DNA from: Accumulibacter sp.
GTDB taxonomy: Bacteria; Pseudomonadota; Gammaproteobacteria; Burkholderiales; Rhodocyclaceae
Assembly: GCA_031274075.1 (NCBI GenBank)
Contig: JAISQQ010000192.1
Span: 1-29,995, forward strand
Length of the DNA: 29,995 nucleotides
Direction of reading: 5' to 3'
Every line of letters starts with the position of its first letter. The first letter of the stretch is position 1. Of this stretch, positions 1-9,135 are shown piece by piece. The notes under the pieces are model-generated. The model was not told the DNA's origin, searched no databases, and worked only from the letters and a program-made list of their open reading frames with translations. The translations under genes and the position numbers were made by a program.

Positions 1-116
<116 letters not shown>

Positions 117-126
117 CGATTGAACC

Positions 127-149
127 CCGGAGGGGCTTTTCCCCTCCGG
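127..149 (+). terminator. tuf-rpsJ intergenic hairpin (possible attenuator)
   Basis: A perfect 9-bp stem, CCGGAGGGG and CCCCTCCGG, encloses a 5-nt CTTTT loop between the tuf stop and the rpsJ start. There is no run of T after the stem, so it does not look like a strong intrinsic terminator. It may be a partial terminator, an mRNA end-stabilising hairpin or an attenuator that sets the ratio of EF-Tu to S10 operon transcript. Confidence 0.5.
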
Positions 150-170
150 CCGCTCTTTGGAATCGAGAAA

Positions 171-482
171 ATGCAAAACCAGAAAATCCGCATCCGGCTC
201 AAGGCATTCGATTATCGCCTCATCGACCAGTCCGCCCTGGAAATCGTCGAGACGGCCAAACGCACCGGCGCCGTCGTGCGCGGGCCGGTGCCGCTGCCGA
301 CGCGCATCCAGCGTTTCGACGTGCTGCGTTCGCCGCACGTCAACAAGACCTCGCGCGACCAATTCGAGATCCGCACGCACCTGCGCCTGATGGACATCAT
401 CGACCCGACGGACAAGACGGTCGACGCGCTGATGAAGCTGGATCTTCCCGCTGGCGTCGATGTGGAAATTAAGTTGCAGTGA
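171..482 (+). CDS. rpsJ: 30S ribosomal protein S10
   Basis: The 103-residue product starts [19 protein letters not shown], the universal S10 N-terminus, and keeps the PLPT loop and the RSPHVNK motif. It is part of the 30S head and, in bacteria generally, also the NusE antitermination factor that pairs with NusB. An in-frame start further upstream (120) is possible but would add residues encoded by the intergenic hairpin. The start at 171 gives the family length and has a purine-rich GGAATCGAGAAA before it. It is the first gene of the S10 run. Its 3' end contains the -35 element of the next promoter. Confidence 0.98.
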   Translation: MQNQKIRIRLKAFDYRLIDQSALEIVETAKRTGAVVRGPVPLPTRIQRFDVLRSPHVNKTSRDQFEIRTHLRLMDIIDPTDKTVDALMKLDLPAGVDVEIKLQ

Positions 483-503
483 GCGTTTCAAAACGGCTAT
501 AAT
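474..503 (+). promoter_or_regulatory. Candidate sigma-70 promoter for rplC onward
   Basis: TTGCAG (474-479), an 18-bp spacer and a perfect TATAAT (498-503) lie at the rpsJ/rplC boundary, with the -35 inside the last codons of rpsJ. The gap that follows (483-592) is the largest in the S10 run, as expected for a real transcription start. It would let rplC onward be transcribed separately from tuf-rpsJ. This is a sequence match only. Confidence 0.6.
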
Positions 504-519
504 CGCCGACTTTCATCGG

Positions 520-577
520 GTGGCGTCGAATGACGCCGCTCATTTTGTTTTGTGCTCGCCGGCCAATCGCAGCCGGC
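520..577 (+). promoter_or_regulatory. Structured rplC leader with two hairpins
   Basis: Downstream of the candidate promoter the leader holds two stems. The first is GGCGTC-GAAT-GACGCC (522-537), extendable by two pairs including a G-T wobble and followed by a T-rich stretch (CATTTTGTTTT). The second is GCCGGC-N8-GCCGGC (558-563 with 572-577), which ends just before the rplC ribosome binding site AGAGGAGAA. The arrangement could support attenuation or ribosomal-protein feedback. In E. coli L4 controls the S10 leader, but that leader lies before rpsJ, so any L4 role here is inference. Confidence 0.45.
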
Positions 578-592
578 AAGAGGAGAATAAGC

Positions 593-1237
593 ATGAGTCT
601 AGGCCTTGTCGGGCGCAAGGTCGGCATGACGCGCATTTTCACCGAGGACGGTTTGTCCGTGCCGGTGACGGTGCTCGATGTGTCGAACAACCGCGTCGCC
701 CAGATAAAAACGCCTGAAAGCGACGGCTACACGGCCGTGCAGGTCGCTTTCGGCAAGCGTCGCGCTTCCCGCGTCACCAAGCCCCAGGCGGGGCATTTCG
801 CCAAGGCGGGCATCGAAGCGGGCACGGTGCTCAATGAATTCACCGTTTCCCCGGAGGATATCGCCAGCCTGAAACCGGGCGATCCGATCAGCGTCGCGAT
901 TTTTTCCGTCGGGCAGAAAGTCGACGTCACCGGACGGACGATCGGCAAGGGCTACGCGGGCGGCATCAAGCGCCACCATTTCAGTTCGCAGCGCGCTTCG
1001 CACGGCAACTCCGTGTCGCACCGGGCGCCGGGTTCCATCGGCATGAACCAGGACCCCGGCCGCGTCTTTCCGGGCAAGCGGATGTCCGGTCATCTCGGCG
1101 ACGCGAAGCGCACCCAGCAGAACCTCGAAGTCATTCGCGTTGACCTCGAGCGTCAGTTGTTGTTGGTCAAGGGCGCGGTCCCCGGCTCCAAGGGCTCGGA
1201 TCTGGTCGTGTGCCCGGCGGTCAAGGCGAGGGCATGA
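593..1237 (+). CDS. rplC: 50S ribosomal protein L3
   Basis: The 214-residue product begins [20 protein letters not shown], the typical L3 start, and carries the long extension around [13 protein letters not shown] and [13 protein letters not shown] that reaches the peptidyl transferase centre. L3 is an early 50S assembly protein. The start at 593 has the strong site AGAGGAGAA 6 bases upstream; an earlier in-frame start would read through the leader hairpins and is rejected. The [20 protein letters not shown] stretch includes the Gln that is methylated by PrmB in other proteobacteria. The stop overlaps the start of rplD. Confidence 0.98.
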   Translation: MSLGLVGRKVGMTRIFTEDGLSVPVTVLDVSNNRVAQIKTPESDGYTAVQVAFGKRRASRVTKPQAGHFAKAGIEAGTVLNEFTVSPEDIASLKPGDPISVAIFSVGQKVDVTGRTIGKGYAGGIKRHHFSSQRASHGNSVSHRAPGSIGMNQDPGRVFPGKRMSGHLGDAKRTQQNLEVIRVDLERQLLLVKGAVPGSKGSDLVVCPAVKARA

Positions 1238-1857
1238 TGGAACTCAAGCTGATAGACGAGCAAGGCCAGGAAGCCAGTCGCCTGCAGGCGTCGGACGTGC
1301 TGTTCGGACGCGAATACAACGAGGCGCTGATCCATCAGGTGGTGGTGGCGTACCAAGCCAACGGCCGCGGCGGAAATCGCGCGCAGAAGGATCGCGGGCA
1401 AGTCCGGCATACGACGAGCAAGCCTTTCCGCCAGAAAGGAACCGGCCGCGCGCGCGCCGGCATGTCGTCTTCTCCGCTGTGGCGCGGCGGCGGGCGGATC
1501 TTTCCGAATACGCCCGATGAAAATTTCAGCCAGAAGCTGAACAAGAAAATGTACCGCGCGGGCATCGCTTCGATCCTGTCGCAACTGGTGCGCGAGGATC
1601 GTCTGGCGGTGGTCGACAGCATCGCCGTCGACGCGCCGAAGACCCGGCTGTTCGCCCAGAAGATCAAGGGTATGGGCTACGACAACGTGCTGGTCATCAC
1701 CGACAGCCTCGACGAGAACGTTTTCCTGGCTTCGCGGAATCTGCCGAATGTGCTGGTGCTCGAAGTCAACGAGACCGATCCGGTGTCTTTGATCCGCTTT
1801 CCCAAGGTGCTGATGACCCGGAGCGCGGTCGCCAAGTTCGAGGAGATTCTGGGATGA
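1237..1857 (+). CDS. rplD: 50S ribosomal protein L4
   Basis: The 206-residue product starts [11 protein letters not shown] and contains the [20 protein letters not shown] block and the extended loop around [14 protein letters not shown] that lines the exit tunnel. L4 binds 23S rRNA and, in E. coli, represses its own operon. Two adjacent ATG codons (1234 and 1237) are available, and both overlap the rplC stop. The second gives the usual betaproteobacterial N-terminus. An upstream GTG at 1210 is not supported by family length. The gene shares ATGA with rplW downstream, indicating translational coupling. Confidence 0.97.
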   Translation: MELKLIDEQGQEASRLQASDVLFGREYNEALIHQVVVAYQANGRGGNRAQKDRGQVRHTTSKPFRQKGTGRARAGMSSSPLWRGGGRIFPNTPDENFSQKLNKKMYRAGIASILSQLVREDRLAVVDSIAVDAPKTRLFAQKIKGMGYDNVLVITDSLDENVFLASRNLPNVLVLEVNETDPVSLIRFPKVLMTRSAVAKFEEILG

Positions 1858-2156
1858 ATCAACAACGTTTGATGCAGGTCTTGCTGGCGCCTCAGATTTC
1901 CGAGAAGGCGACCTATATCGCCGACAAGAACGACCAGATCATTTTCCGCGTGGCGCCGGACGCGACCAAGCCGGAAGTGAAGGCCGCCGTGGAATTGCTG
2001 TTCAAGGTTGCCGTCGAGTCGGTGCAGATCGCCAACGTCAAGGCCAAGAAAAAGCGCTCCGGGCGCCGTTTGGGAATCCGGAAGGGCTGGAAAAAGGCGT
2101 ACGTGTCGCTGAAGCCCGGGCAGGAAATCAATTTCGTCGATGGAGGAGCCGCATAA
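1854..2156 (+). CDS. rplW: 50S ribosomal protein L23
   Basis: The 100-residue product carries the L23 signatures [11 protein letters not shown] and [15 protein letters not shown]23 sits at the tunnel exit, where it docks trigger factor and SRP. The start ATG overlaps the rplD stop (ATGA), and the TAA stop overlaps the rplB ATG by one base. A start at a later Met (MQVLLAP) is possible, but coupling to rplD favours 1854. Confidence 0.97.
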   Translation: MNQQRLMQVLLAPQISEKATYIADKNDQIIFRVAPDATKPEVKAAVELLFKVAVESVQIANVKAKKKRSGRRLGIRKGWKKAYVSLKPGQEINFVDGGAA

Positions 2157-2983
2157 TGGCGCTCGTCAAAGTCAAGCCGACCTCGCCCGGCCGCCGCGCC
2201 GTCGTCAAGGTAGTCAATCCGAATCTGCACAAGGGCGCTCCCTACGCCAGCCTGCTCGAGGCGCAAAGCAAACACGCCGGGCGCAACAACAACGGCCATA
2301 TAACCGTCCGCCATCAGGGCGGAGGACACAAGCAGCATTACCGCATGATCGATTTCAAGCGCAACAAGGACGGCATCCCGGCCAAGGTCGAGCGCATCGA
2401 ATACGATCCGAACCGCACCGCCAACATCGCCTTGCTGTGCTATGCCGACGGCGAGCGCCGCTATGTCATCGCGCCGAAGGGAATGGGCGTCGGCCAACAG
2501 GTGATCAGCGGCTCCGAAGCGCCGATCAAGTCGGGAAATACTCTGCCGATCCGTAATATTCCCGTGGGCACCACCATCCATTGCGTCGAAATGATCCCGG
2601 GCAAGGGAGCGCAGTTGGCGCGCTCGGCGGGAACGTCGGTGCAGCTCCTGGCGCGCGAAGGGGTCTATGCGCAGTTGCGCCTGCGTTCCGGCGAGATCCG
2701 GCGCGTCCATGTCGAATGCCGCGCCACCATCGGCGAGGTGGGCAACGAGGAACACAGCCTGCGCTCCATCGGCAAGGCCGGGGCGAACCGCTGGCGCGGC
2801 ATCCGTCCCACGGTCCGCGGCGTGGTCATGAACCCGATCGACCATCCCCACGGCGGCGGCGAGGGCCGGACCGCGTCCGGCAAGCCCCAGGTCAGTCCCT
2901 GGGGCACGAAGACCAAGGGGTATCGCACACGCAGCAACAAGCGCACGACTTCCATGATCGTGCAGCGCCGTCATAAACGCTAA
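2156..2983 (+). CDS. rplB: 50S ribosomal protein L2
   Basis: The 275-residue product starts [19 protein letters not shown]. It keeps the [18 protein letters not shown] segment, the OB and SH3-like core, and the C-terminal [21 protein letters not shown] loop region that contains the conserved His needed near the peptidyl transferase centre. L2 bridges the subunits and is essential for peptide bond formation. Length matches the family (about 273-276). Confidence 0.98.
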   Translation: MALVKVKPTSPGRRAVVKVVNPNLHKGAPYASLLEAQSKHAGRNNNGHITVRHQGGGHKQHYRMIDFKRNKDGIPAKVERIEYDPNRTANIALLCYADGERRYVIAPKGMGVGQQVISGSEAPIKSGNTLPIRNIPVGTTIHCVEMIPGKGAQLARSAGTSVQLLAREGVYAQLRLRSGEIRRVHVECRATIGEVGNEEHSLRSIGKAGANRWRGIRPTVRGVVMNPIDHPHGGGEGRTASGKPQVSPWGTKTKGYRTRSNKRTTSMIVQRRHKR

Positions 2984-2996
2984 GGGATAGAGAACC

Positions 2997-3272
2997 ATGG
3001 GACGTTCCGTAAAAAAGGGCCCGTTTGTCGATGCCCATTTGCTCAAGAAGGTCGAGACCGTGCGCGCGACGAGCGACAAGCGTCCGATCAAGACCTGGTC
3101 GCGCCGCTCCACGGTGCTGCCGGATTTTGTCGGGCTGACGATCGCCGTGCATAACGGCAAGCAGCACATCCCCGTGTACGTCACGGAAAACATGGTCGGC
3201 CACAAGCTGGGAGAATTTTCCCTGACCCGCACCTTCAGGGGTCATACCGCCGGCAAGAAGGCGAAGAAGTAA
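2997..3272 (+). CDS. rpsS: 30S ribosomal protein S19
   Basis: The 91-residue product begins [20 protein letters not shown] and ends [12 protein letters not shown], the standard bacterial S19 pattern, with [14 protein letters not shown] and [23 protein letters not shown] between. S19 is in the 30S head and contacts tRNA and S13. It lies 13 bases after rplB. Confidence 0.98.
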   Translation: MGRSVKKGPFVDAHLLKKVETVRATSDKRPIKTWSRRSTVLPDFVGLTIAVHNGKQHIPVYVTENMVGHKLGEFSLTRTFRGHTAGKKAKK

Positions 3273-3282
3273 AGGAATGGAT

Positions 3283-3612
3283 ATGGAAACACGTGCTGTT
3301 TTGCGCGGCGTGCGGCTTTCGGACCAAAAGGGCCGTTTGATCGCCGACCAGATCCGCGGCTTGCCGGTCGACAAGGCGCTCAACATCTTGACGTTCAGCC
3401 CGAAAAAAGGCGCGGGAATCGTCAAGAAGGTGCTCGAATCGGCCATCGCCAACGCGGAACACAACGATGGCGCCGATATCGACGAGCTCAAGGTCAAAAG
3501 CATCTCGGTGGAGAAGGGCACGGTGCTCAAGCGCTTTACCGCCAGGGCCAAGGGGCGCGGCAACCGGATCATCAAGCCGACTTGTCATATTTTCTTGACC
3601 GTCGGAGATTAA
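3283..3612 (+). CDS. rplV: 50S ribosomal protein L22
   Basis: The 109-residue product [19 protein letters not shown] has the [11 protein letters not shown] block, the tunnel-loop region, and the ending [13 protein letters not shown]22 lines the constriction of the nascent peptide tunnel. An ATG at 3277 is also in frame, but the Shine-Dalgarno AAAGGA ends right against it (3276). The second ATG at 3283 has a 6-base spacing and gives the usual family length. The stop is 9 bases before rpsC. Confidence 0.97.
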   Translation: METRAVLRGVRLSDQKGRLIADQIRGLPVDKALNILTFSPKKGAGIVKKVLESAIANAEHNDGADIDELKVKSISVEKGTVLKRFTARAKGRGNRIIKPTCHIFLTVGD

Positions 3613-3621
3613 GGAAAAGAA

Positions 3622-4512
3622 ATGGGACAGAAAATTCATCCGACCGGTTTTCGTCTGGCGGTGACCCGCGACTGGTCGTCGCGCTGGTATGCGAACAGCA
3701 AGAATTTCCCGGCGATGCTGAACGAGGACGTGCAGGTTCGCGATTACCTCAGGGAAAAGCTCAAGCATGCTTCCGTGGGCCGCGTGCTGATCGAGCGTCC
3801 GGCCAAGAACGCGCGCGTCACGGTGTACTCGGCGCGTCCCGGCGTGGTGATCGGCAAGAAGGGCGAGGAAATCGACCAGTTGCGCGCCGCGCTGCAGAAA
3901 ATCATGCGGGTTCCGGTGCATGTCAGCATCGAGGAAATACGCAAACCCGAGCTGGACGCGCAGTTGATCGCCGATTCCATCACCCAGCAGCTCGAGAAGC
4001 GCATCATGTTCCGGCGCGCCATGAAGCGCGCGATGCAAAACGCGATGCGCCTGGGCGCCCAGGGGATCAAGATCATGAGTTCCGGACGCCTGAACGGCGC
4101 CGAAATCGCGCGCCGCGAATGGTATCGCGAAGGCCGGGTGCCGCTGCACACCCTGCGCGCCGACATCGATTACGCGACCTCCGAAGCCCTGACTACCTAC
4201 GGCATCATCGGCGTCAAGGTGTGGGTCTTCAAGGGCGAAATCCTGAACCGCGACGAACAGCCCGAGGCGGCGCCTCCCGAGACGCCGGCGGAAGAACCGG
4301 CGCGCAAGCCGCGGCGGGTCGCCAGGCCCGGCGGGGAAGGCGACAAGCTGCGCCGCGTCGCCGGCAAGCCCAAGGCGGAAGCACCGGCGGATGGCGCGGC
4401 CGCCGCCGCAGCCGGAGCCGCAGCCGCAGCCGGAGCTGGATCTGCGGCCGAGGCGAAAGCGCCGGCCAAACGAGTGAGAAAGGCAGGAACGACTGATGCT
4501 GCAACCAACTAG
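3622..4512 (+). CDS. rpsC: 30S ribosomal protein S3 with long C-terminal tail
   Basis: Residues 1-208 are standard S3. They start [20 protein letters not shown], carry the KH-domain GKKG loop (residues 78-81), and end in [16 protein letters not shown]. Residues 209-296 form an 88-residue Pro/Ala/Lys-rich, low-complexity tail with an alanine-glycine block near residues 259-273 and a basic end (AKRVRKAG). E. coli S3 has 233 residues and many betaproteobacteria have moderately longer ones, so this is on the long side. The tail is probably disordered. Its last codons overlap the first 17 bases of rplP, so the tail has grown into the next gene. Confidence 0.97.
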   Translation: MGQKIHPTGFRLAVTRDWSSRWYANSKNFPAMLNEDVQVRDYLREKLKHASVGRVLIERPAKNARVTVYSARPGVVIGKKGEEIDQLRAALQKIMRVPVHVSIEEIRKPELDAQLIADSITQQLEKRIMFRRAMKRAMQNAMRLGAQGIKIMSSGRLNGAEIARREWYREGRVPLHTLRADIDYATSEALTTYGIIGVKVWVFKGEILNRDEQPEAAPPETPAEEPARKPRRVARPGGEGDKLRRVAGKPKAEAPADGAAAAAAGAAAAAGAGSAAEAKAPAKRVRKAGTTDAATN

Positions 4513-4909
4513 AAGGAAGTACCGCAAGGAGCAGAAAGGCCGCAATACCGGCATTGCGACGCGCGGAACGAATGTGAGTTTCGGGGAATTCGGCCTCAAG
4601 GCGACCGGGCGGGGGCGTTTGACCGCGCGCCAGATCGAAGCCGCGCGGCGCGCGATGACGCGCCACATCAAGCGGGGCGGCCGCATCTGGATCCGCATTT
4701 TCCCGGACAAGCCCATTTCCAAGAAACCGGCGGAAGTACGCATGGGTAACGGCAAGGGCAATCCGGAGTATTACGTCGCGGAAATCCAGCCCGGCAAGGT
4801 GCTGTACGAGATGGACGGCGTTGGAGAGGTCCTGGCGCGGGAAGCGTTCGCGCTGGCCGCCGCCAAATTGCCGATTCCGACGACTTTTGTGACCCGTATC
4901 CTGGGGTGA
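4496..4909 (+). CDS. rplP: 50S ribosomal protein L16
   Basis: The 137-residue product begins [17 protein letters not shown] and includes the [14 protein letters not shown] motif and the [16 protein letters not shown] block. L16 helps position A-site tRNA and is a late 50S assembly protein. The start lies 17 bases inside the end of rpsC. The sequence GAACGACTG upstream gives no strong Shine-Dalgarno, so translation probably depends on ribosomes finishing rpsC. Confidence 0.98.
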   Translation: MLQPTRRKYRKEQKGRNTGIATRGTNVSFGEFGLKATGRGRLTARQIEAARRAMTRHIKRGGRIWIRIFPDKPISKKPAEVRMGNGKGNPEYYVAEIQPGKVLYEMDGVGEVLAREAFALAAAKLPIPTTFVTRILG

Positions 4910-4915
4910 TCGAAC

Positions 4916-5110
4916 ATGAAAGCCAGTGAACTTAGAGCGAAAAGCGCCGACGAGCTGAACAAGGAGCTTCTGGATCTCCTCAAGGCCCAGTTCGGCTTGC
5001 GCATGCAGAAAGCCACGCAGCAATTGAACAATTCGAGCCAGATCGGCAAGGTTCGTCGTGACATTGCCCGCGTGCGTACTCTCCTCCATGAAAAGGCGGC
5101 ACAGCAATGA
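4916..5110 (+). CDS. rpmC: 50S ribosomal protein L29
   Basis: The 64-residue product [19 protein letters not shown] is a two-helix L29 with the [19 protein letters not shown] and [15 protein letters not shown] segments. L29 sits next to L23 at the exit tunnel. The last bases (ATGA) overlap the rpsQ start. Confidence 0.97.
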   Translation: MKASELRAKSADELNKELLDLLKAQFGLRMQKATQQLNNSSQIGKVRRDIARVRTLLHEKAAQQ

Positions 5111-5370
5111 GTGAAGAAAAGAGTAAACGTACCCTGGTCGGGCGCGTGGTCAGCGACAAGATGGAAAAGACCGTCACGGTCCTGGTCGAGCGCCGCGTCA
5201 AGCATCCGATGTATGACAAGATTATCGTGCGCTCCAAGAAGTACCACGCGCATGACGGCGACAACCAGGCCAAGGCGGGCGACCTCGTGGAAATCCAGGA
5301 GACCCGCCCCATTTCGAAGACGAAATCCTGGGCGGTGATCAAGCTGCTCGAAAAGGCCGTGGCCATTTGA
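5107..5370 (+). CDS. rpsQ: 30S ribosomal protein S17
   Basis: The 87-residue product carries the S17 signatures [20 protein letters not shown] and KYHAHD, and [11 protein letters not shown] near the end. It is a primary 16S rRNA binder. It is coupled to rpmC by an ATGA overlap. A 134-base gap with a promoter follows, so this is the natural end of the S10 transcription unit. Confidence 0.97.
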   Translation: MSEEKSKRTLVGRVVSDKMEKTVTVLVERRVKHPMYDKIIVRSKKYHAHDGDNQAKAGDLVEIQETRPISKTKSWAVIKLLEKAVAI

Positions 5371-5381
5371 TGATCCAGGCC

Positions 5382-5409
5382 TTGTGATTTACGTCTAAGA
5401 GTGTATAAT
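5382..5409 (+). promoter_or_regulatory. Candidate sigma-70 promoter for rplN onward
   Basis: TTGTGA (5382-5387), a 16-bp spacer and a perfect TATAAT (5404-5409) lie in the 134-base gap before rplN, at the junction where E. coli starts its spc operon. The untranslated leader of about 90 bases that follows is C/G-rich, with small potential stems (for example around CCGC-CCTG-GCGG). The rplN Shine-Dalgarno is TTGGAGA. Confidence 0.65.
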
Positions 5410-5504
5410 GCCGTCCTTTTCGCGCTTGGTGGTTTTCGCCGTGCGCTTCCGCCCGTAAGGGGTTCCAAGACTGACCGCCCTGGCGGGACAAGTTGGAGAC
5501 TTAA

Positions 5505-5873
5505 ATGATTCAGATGCAAACGGTTCTGGACGTGGCCGACAACACCGGCGCGCGTTCGGTGATGTGTATCAAGGTGCTTGGCGGTTCCAAGCGCCGCTAT
5601 GCGGGCGTTGGCGACATCGTCAAGGTCAGCATCAAGGACGCGGCGCCGCGCGGGCGCGTCAAGAAGGGCGATATCTACAGCGCCGTCGTGGTCAGGACGG
5701 CCAAGGGCGTGCGCCGCCCCGACGGTTCGCTGGTCAAGTTCGACAACAACGCGGCGGTGCTCCTGAACAACAAGCTGGAGCCGATCGGAACACGCATTTT
5801 CGGGCCGGTGACGCGCGAGTTGCGCAGCGAGCGGTTCATGAAGATCGTTTCGCTGGCGCCGGAAGTTCTCTAA
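5505..5873 (+). CDS. rplN: 50S ribosomal protein L14
   Basis: The 122-residue product starts [20 protein letters not shown] and ends [16 protein letters not shown], an unmistakable L14. It lies near the factor-binding region, contacts L19, and is the target of the silencing factor RsfS. First gene of the spc-type run, 95 bases after the candidate promoter. GGAG lies 8 bases before the ATG. Confidence 0.98.
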   Translation: MIQMQTVLDVADNTGARSVMCIKVLGGSKRRYAGVGDIVKVSIKDAAPRGRVKKGDIYSAVVVRTAKGVRRPDGSLVKFDNNAAVLLNNKLEPIGTRIFGPVTRELRSERFMKIVSLAPEVL

Positions 5874-5883
5874 AGGGGCGGCC

Positions 5884-6201
5884 ATGGAAAAAATTCGCAA
5901 GGGCGACGAGGTGATCGTCATCGCCGGCAAGGACAAGGGCAAGCGCGGGGCGGTGGTGCGCCGCGTCGGCAGCGAGCACGTGGTGGTCGAAGGCGCCAAT
6001 CGCGTGAAGAAGCATGTCAAGCCGAATCCGGTGAAAGGCATTGTCGGCGGCGTCATCGACAAGGACATGCCGCTCCACGTGTCCAACGTGTCCCTGTACA
6101 ACCCGGCGACCAAGAAGGCCGACCGGGTGGGCTTCAAACTGCTCGAAAACGGTAAGAAGGTGCGCGTCTTCAAGTCGAACGGCGAAGTGGTCGGGGCATA
6201 A
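5884..6201 (+). CDS. rplX: 50S ribosomal protein L24
   Basis: The 105-residue product [20 protein letters not shown] has the N-terminal KOW motif ([18 protein letters not shown]), the assembly-initiating part of L24, followed by [13 protein letters not shown]. Length is normal. It ends at the edge of a tandem 12-bp repeat leading into rplE. Confidence 0.98.
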   Translation: MEKIRKGDEVIVIAGKDKGKRGAVVRRVGSEHVVVEGANRVKKHVKPNPVKGIVGGVIDKDMPLHVSNVSLYNPATKKADRVGFKLLENGKKVRVFKSNGEVVGA

Positions 6202-6224
6202 GGAACGGATATAGGAACGGATAT
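6201..6224 (+). repeat. Tandem 12-bp duplication of the rplE ribosome binding site
   Basis: AGGAACGGATAT is repeated twice head to tail (6201-6212 and 6213-6224), perfectly. Each copy carries an AGGA Shine-Dalgarno. The second copy runs into the rplE ATG (6223), and the first base of the first copy is the last base of the rplX stop. Only the second AGGA is correctly spaced for rplE; the first may act as a standby site. Confidence 0.85.
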
Positions 6225-6762
6225 GGCACGTTTGCAGGATTACTACAAGGAAACCGTGGCGCCGGAATTGGCCCGGAAGTTCGGCTACAAGTCGGTGATG
6301 AAGATTCCGCGCGTCACCAAGGTCACCTTGAACATGGGGGTCGGCGAGGCTGTGGCGGACAAGAAGGTGCTGGAAAACGCCGTCGCCGACATGACCAAGA
6401 TCGCCGGCCAGAAACCGGTGATCACCAAGTCGCGCAAGTCGATTGCAGGCTTCAAGATTCGTACCGGTTATCCGATCGGCTGCATGGTCACCCTGCGCGG
6501 GCCGAGGATGTTCGAATTCCTGGACCGGCTGGTGACGGTCGCCCTGCCCCGGGTGCGCGATTTCCGCGGGATTTCCGCGAAGGGGTTCGACGGCCGCGGC
6601 AACTACAACATGGGCGTCAAGGAGCAGATCATTTTTCCCGAAATCGAATACGACAAGATCGATGCGTTGCGTGGCATGAACATCAGCGTGACCACCACCG
6701 CCAAGACCGACGAAGAGGCGCGCGCGCTGCTGGCGGCCTTCAAATTCCCGTTCAGGAGCTGA
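6223..6762 (+). CDS. rplE: 50S ribosomal protein L5
   Basis: The 179-residue product has the L5 N-terminus [20 protein letters not shown], the [11 protein letters not shown] block, and [21 protein letters not shown]5 binds 5S rRNA and contacts P-site tRNA. Full length. The ribosome binding site is part of the tandem repeat just upstream. Confidence 0.98.
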   Translation: MARLQDYYKETVAPELARKFGYKSVMKIPRVTKVTLNMGVGEAVADKKVLENAVADMTKIAGQKPVITKSRKSIAGFKIRTGYPIGCMVTLRGPRMFEFLDRLVTVALPRVRDFRGISAKGFDGRGNYNMGVKEQIIFPEIEYDKIDALRGMNISVTTTAKTDEEARALLAAFKFPFRS

Positions 6763-6769
6763 GGATCAA

Positions 6770-7075
6770 ATGGCGAAACTTGCATTGATCAACCGTGAGG
6801 AAAAGCGGCGCAGGATGGTCGAAAAATACGCGGCCAGGCGCGCCGGGCTGGTAGAGATCATCGGCGACGGCAGCCGCTCCGAGGAGGAGCGCTTCGAAGC
6901 CCGGCAAAAGCTTCAGGCCTTGCCGAGAAACGCGAGCCCGGTGCGCTTGCGCAATCGCTGCCAGTTGACCGGACGCCCGCGCGGCGTTTTCCGCAAGTTC
7001 GGTTTGGGACGCGGCAAATTGCGCGACTTCGTCATGCGCGGCCAGGTTCCCGGCATGACCAAGGCCAGCTGGTAG
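6770..7075 (+). CDS. rpsN: 30S ribosomal protein S14 (zinc-free form)
   Basis: The 101-residue product [20 protein letters not shown] ends [22 protein letters not shown]. It is the long form, with a single Cys ([11 protein letters not shown]) and no CXXC pairs, so it should not need zinc. S14 sits in the 30S head. It is 7 bases after rplE. Confidence 0.98.
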   Translation: MAKLALINREEKRRRMVEKYAARRAGLVEIIGDGSRSEEERFEARQKLQALPRNASPVRLRNRCQLTGRPRGVFRKFGLGRGKLRDFVMRGQVPGMTKASW

Positions 7076-7090
7076 GCAGGAGAATACGAT

Positions 7091-7486
7091 ATGAGTATGA
7101 GCGATCCGATCAGCGATATGCTGACCCGCATCCGCAACGCGCAGATGGCCAGCAAGACGGTGGTGGTCATGCCCTCGTCCAAGGTCAAGGTGGCGATTGT
7201 CAAGGTGTTGAAGGACGAGGGCTTCGTCGAGGATTTCGCGGTGCGCGAGAACGCCGGCAAGCCGGCGCTCGAAATCGGCCTGAAGTACTACGCCGGGCGT
7301 CCGGTCATTGAAAGAATCGACCGGGTTTCCAAGCCGGGCCTGCGTATTTATCGTGGCGCGAACGACATTCCACGAGTGATGAATGGCCTTGGAGTGGCGA
7401 TCGTGTCCACGCCCAAGGGTGTTATGACCGATCGCAAGGCGCGCGCCAGCAACGTGGGCGGCGAAGTGCTCTGCATCGTGGCGTAA
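7091..7486 (+). CDS. rpsH: 30S ribosomal protein S8
   Basis: The 131-residue product starts [18 protein letters not shown] and ends with the S8 signature [23 protein letters not shown]8 binds the central domain of 16S rRNA and, in E. coli, represses the spc operon by binding mRNA near rplE. Two ATGs, 7091 and 7097, are possible. AGGAGA (7078-7083) is 7 bases from the first, which I chose. Confidence 0.97.
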   Translation: MSMSDPISDMLTRIRNAQMASKTVVVMPSSKVKVAIVKVLKDEGFVEDFAVRENAGKPALEIGLKYYAGRPVIERIDRVSKPGLRIYRGANDIPRVMNGLGVAIVSTPKGVMTDRKARASNVGGEVLCIVA

Positions 7487-7495
7487 GGGGAAGAC

Positions 7496-8026
7496 ATGTC
7501 CCGCGTAGCAAAAAATCCGATCGTGTTGCCACCGGGCGTCGACGTTAGCCTCGGCAGCGAGATCACCGTCAAGGGGCCGCTGGGTTCCATCCGCTTCGAT
7601 GGCAATCCTTCGGTATCCGTCGAGCAGGAGGGAACGTCGCTGCTGTGTAAACCCGTCGCGGGGGCCGCCAACGCCGAGGCGCTGTCGGGCACGGTGCGCG
7701 CCATCCTGGCCAATATGGTCACCGGCGTCAGCAAGGGCTTCGAGCGCAAGCTGAACCTGGTCGGGGTGGGGTATCGCGCCCAGGCGCAGGGCGATACGCT
7801 CAACCTGACGCTGGGCTTTTCCCATCCGGTGGCGCACAGGATGCCGGCGGGAATCAAGTGCGAAACGCCCACCCAGACGGAGATCCTGATCAAGGGCGTG
7901 GACAAGCAGCTGGTCGGGCAGGTGGCCGCCGAGGTTCGCGGATATCGTCCGCCGGAGCCGTACAAGGGCAAGGGCGTGCGTTATGCCGACGAGGTGATCG
8001 TCCTCAAGGAAACGAAGAAGAAATAG
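7496..8026 (+). CDS. rplF: 50S ribosomal protein L6
   Basis: The 176-residue product begins [19 protein letters not shown]. It carries the two L6 repeats and the C-terminal signature [21 protein letters not shown]6 lies near the sarcin-ricin loop, where elongation factors bind. Full length. Confidence 0.98.
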   Translation: MSRVAKNPIVLPPGVDVSLGSEITVKGPLGSIRFDGNPSVSVEQEGTSLLCKPVAGAANAEALSGTVRAILANMVTGVSKGFERKLNLVGVGYRAQAQGDTLNLTLGFSHPVAHRMPAGIKCETPTQTEILIKGVDKQLVGQVAAEVRGYRPPEPYKGKGVRYADEVIVLKETKKK

Positions 8027-8035
8027 GGTGCATGA

Positions 8036-8392
8036 ATGATTGACAAGAAACAGGCGCGGTTGCGCAGAGCCCGCAAAACCCGGGCCAAGATTGCCGAACT
8101 GAAGTCCGTGCGCTTGTCGGTGCATCGCACCAACTGCCACATCTACGCTCAGGTCATATCGGCCTGCGGTTCGAAAGTGCTGGTGACGGCCTCGTCCCTC
8201 GAAAAGGAGGTGCGCAAGGATCTGCCCAACGGCGGGAATGCCGGAGCCGCGGCGCGGATCGGCAAGCTCGTCGCCGAACGCGCGCTCAAGGCGGGCATCG
8301 AGCAGGTGGCGTTCGATCGCAGCGGTTTCCAGTACCACGGGCGCATCAAGGCGCTGGCGGACGCGGCGCGCGAAGCCGGTCTGAAGTTCTGA
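8036..8392 (+). CDS. rplR: 50S ribosomal protein L18
   Basis: The 118-residue product [22 protein letters not shown] ends with [23 protein letters not shown], typical of L18, the 5S rRNA-binding protein of the central protuberance. An overlapping ATG at 8032 opens only a three-codon frame and is not used. Confidence 0.97.
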   Translation: MIDKKQARLRRARKTRAKIAELKSVRLSVHRTNCHIYAQVISACGSKVLVTASSLEKEVRKDLPNGGNAGAAARIGKLVAERALKAGIEQVAFDRSGFQYHGRIKALADAAREAGLKF

Positions 8393-8423
8393 TCGCTCCG
8401 GAAAAAGGATTGGAGTAAGAGTC

Positions 8424-8948
8424 ATGGCAAAACCGCAAGGCAGGAAGAATCAGCAGGCCGAGAAGCCGGACGACGGCTTTCGCGAAAAGATGATCTCCAT
8501 CAACCGCGTGACCAAGGTCGTCAAGGGCGGGCGCATCCTGGGTTTCGCGGCGCTGACCGTGGTCGGCGACGGCGATGGCCGCATCGGCATGGGCAAGGGC
8601 AAGTCGCGCGAAGTGCCGGTGGCCGTCCAGAAGGCGATGGAAGAAGCGCGCCGCCGCTTGGTCAAGGTCAGCCTGAAGGACGGCACGCTGCACCATACCG
8701 TCATCGGGCGGCACGGCGCGTCGAGCGTGATCATGCAACCGGCGCCGGCAGGCACCGGGGTGATCGCCGGCGGCGCGATGCGCGCCGTGTTCGACGTCAT
8801 GGGCGTGAGCAACGTCGTCGCCAAGGCGCACGGCTCGACCAATCCGTACAACATCGTCCGCGCCACCATCAACGGGCTCAAGGCGATGAACACGCCGGCG
8901 GAAGTCGCGGCCAAGCGCGGCAAGACGATCGAAGAGATTCTGGGGTAA
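8424..8948 (+). CDS. rpsE: 30S ribosomal protein S5
   Basis: The 174-residue product has the S5 double-stranded RNA-binding core ([17 protein letters not shown], then [20 protein letters not shown]) and the C-terminal domain ([19 protein letters not shown], ending KTIEEILG). S5 takes part in decoding accuracy. The N-terminal 16 residues are polar and variable. Shine-Dalgarno GGAGTAAGAG precedes the ATG. Confidence 0.98.
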   Translation: MAKPQGRKNQQAEKPDDGFREKMISINRVTKVVKGGRILGFAALTVVGDGDGRIGMGKGKSREVPVAVQKAMEEARRRLVKVSLKDGTLHHTVIGRHGASSVIMQPAPAGTGVIAGGAMRAVFDVMGVSNVVAKAHGSTNPYNIVRATINGLKAMNTPAEVAAKRGKTIEEILG

Positions 8949-8951
8949 GCG

Positions 8952-9134
8952 ATGAGCGACAAGAAAGTCAAGGTGACTCTGGTCAAGAGCCTGATCGGCA
9001 CCAAACAGTCGCATCGCGCGACGGTTCGCGGATTGGGGTTGCGGCGCGTAAACAGCACGGCGGAATTGCAGGATACGCCGGCGGTGCGCGGAATGATCAA
9101 CAAGGTGGCCTACCTGGTGAAGTGCGAGGGCTAA
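8952..9134 (+). CDS. rpmD: 50S ribosomal protein L30
   Basis: The 60-residue product contains [21 protein letters not shown] and [20 protein letters not shown], the L30 pattern. It lies 3 bases after rpsE and 1 base before rplO, the usual spc order. Confidence 0.97.
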   Translation: MSDKKVKVTLVKSLIGTKQSHRATVRGLGLRRVNSTAELQDTPAVRGMINKVAYLVKCEG

Positions 9135-9135
9135 G

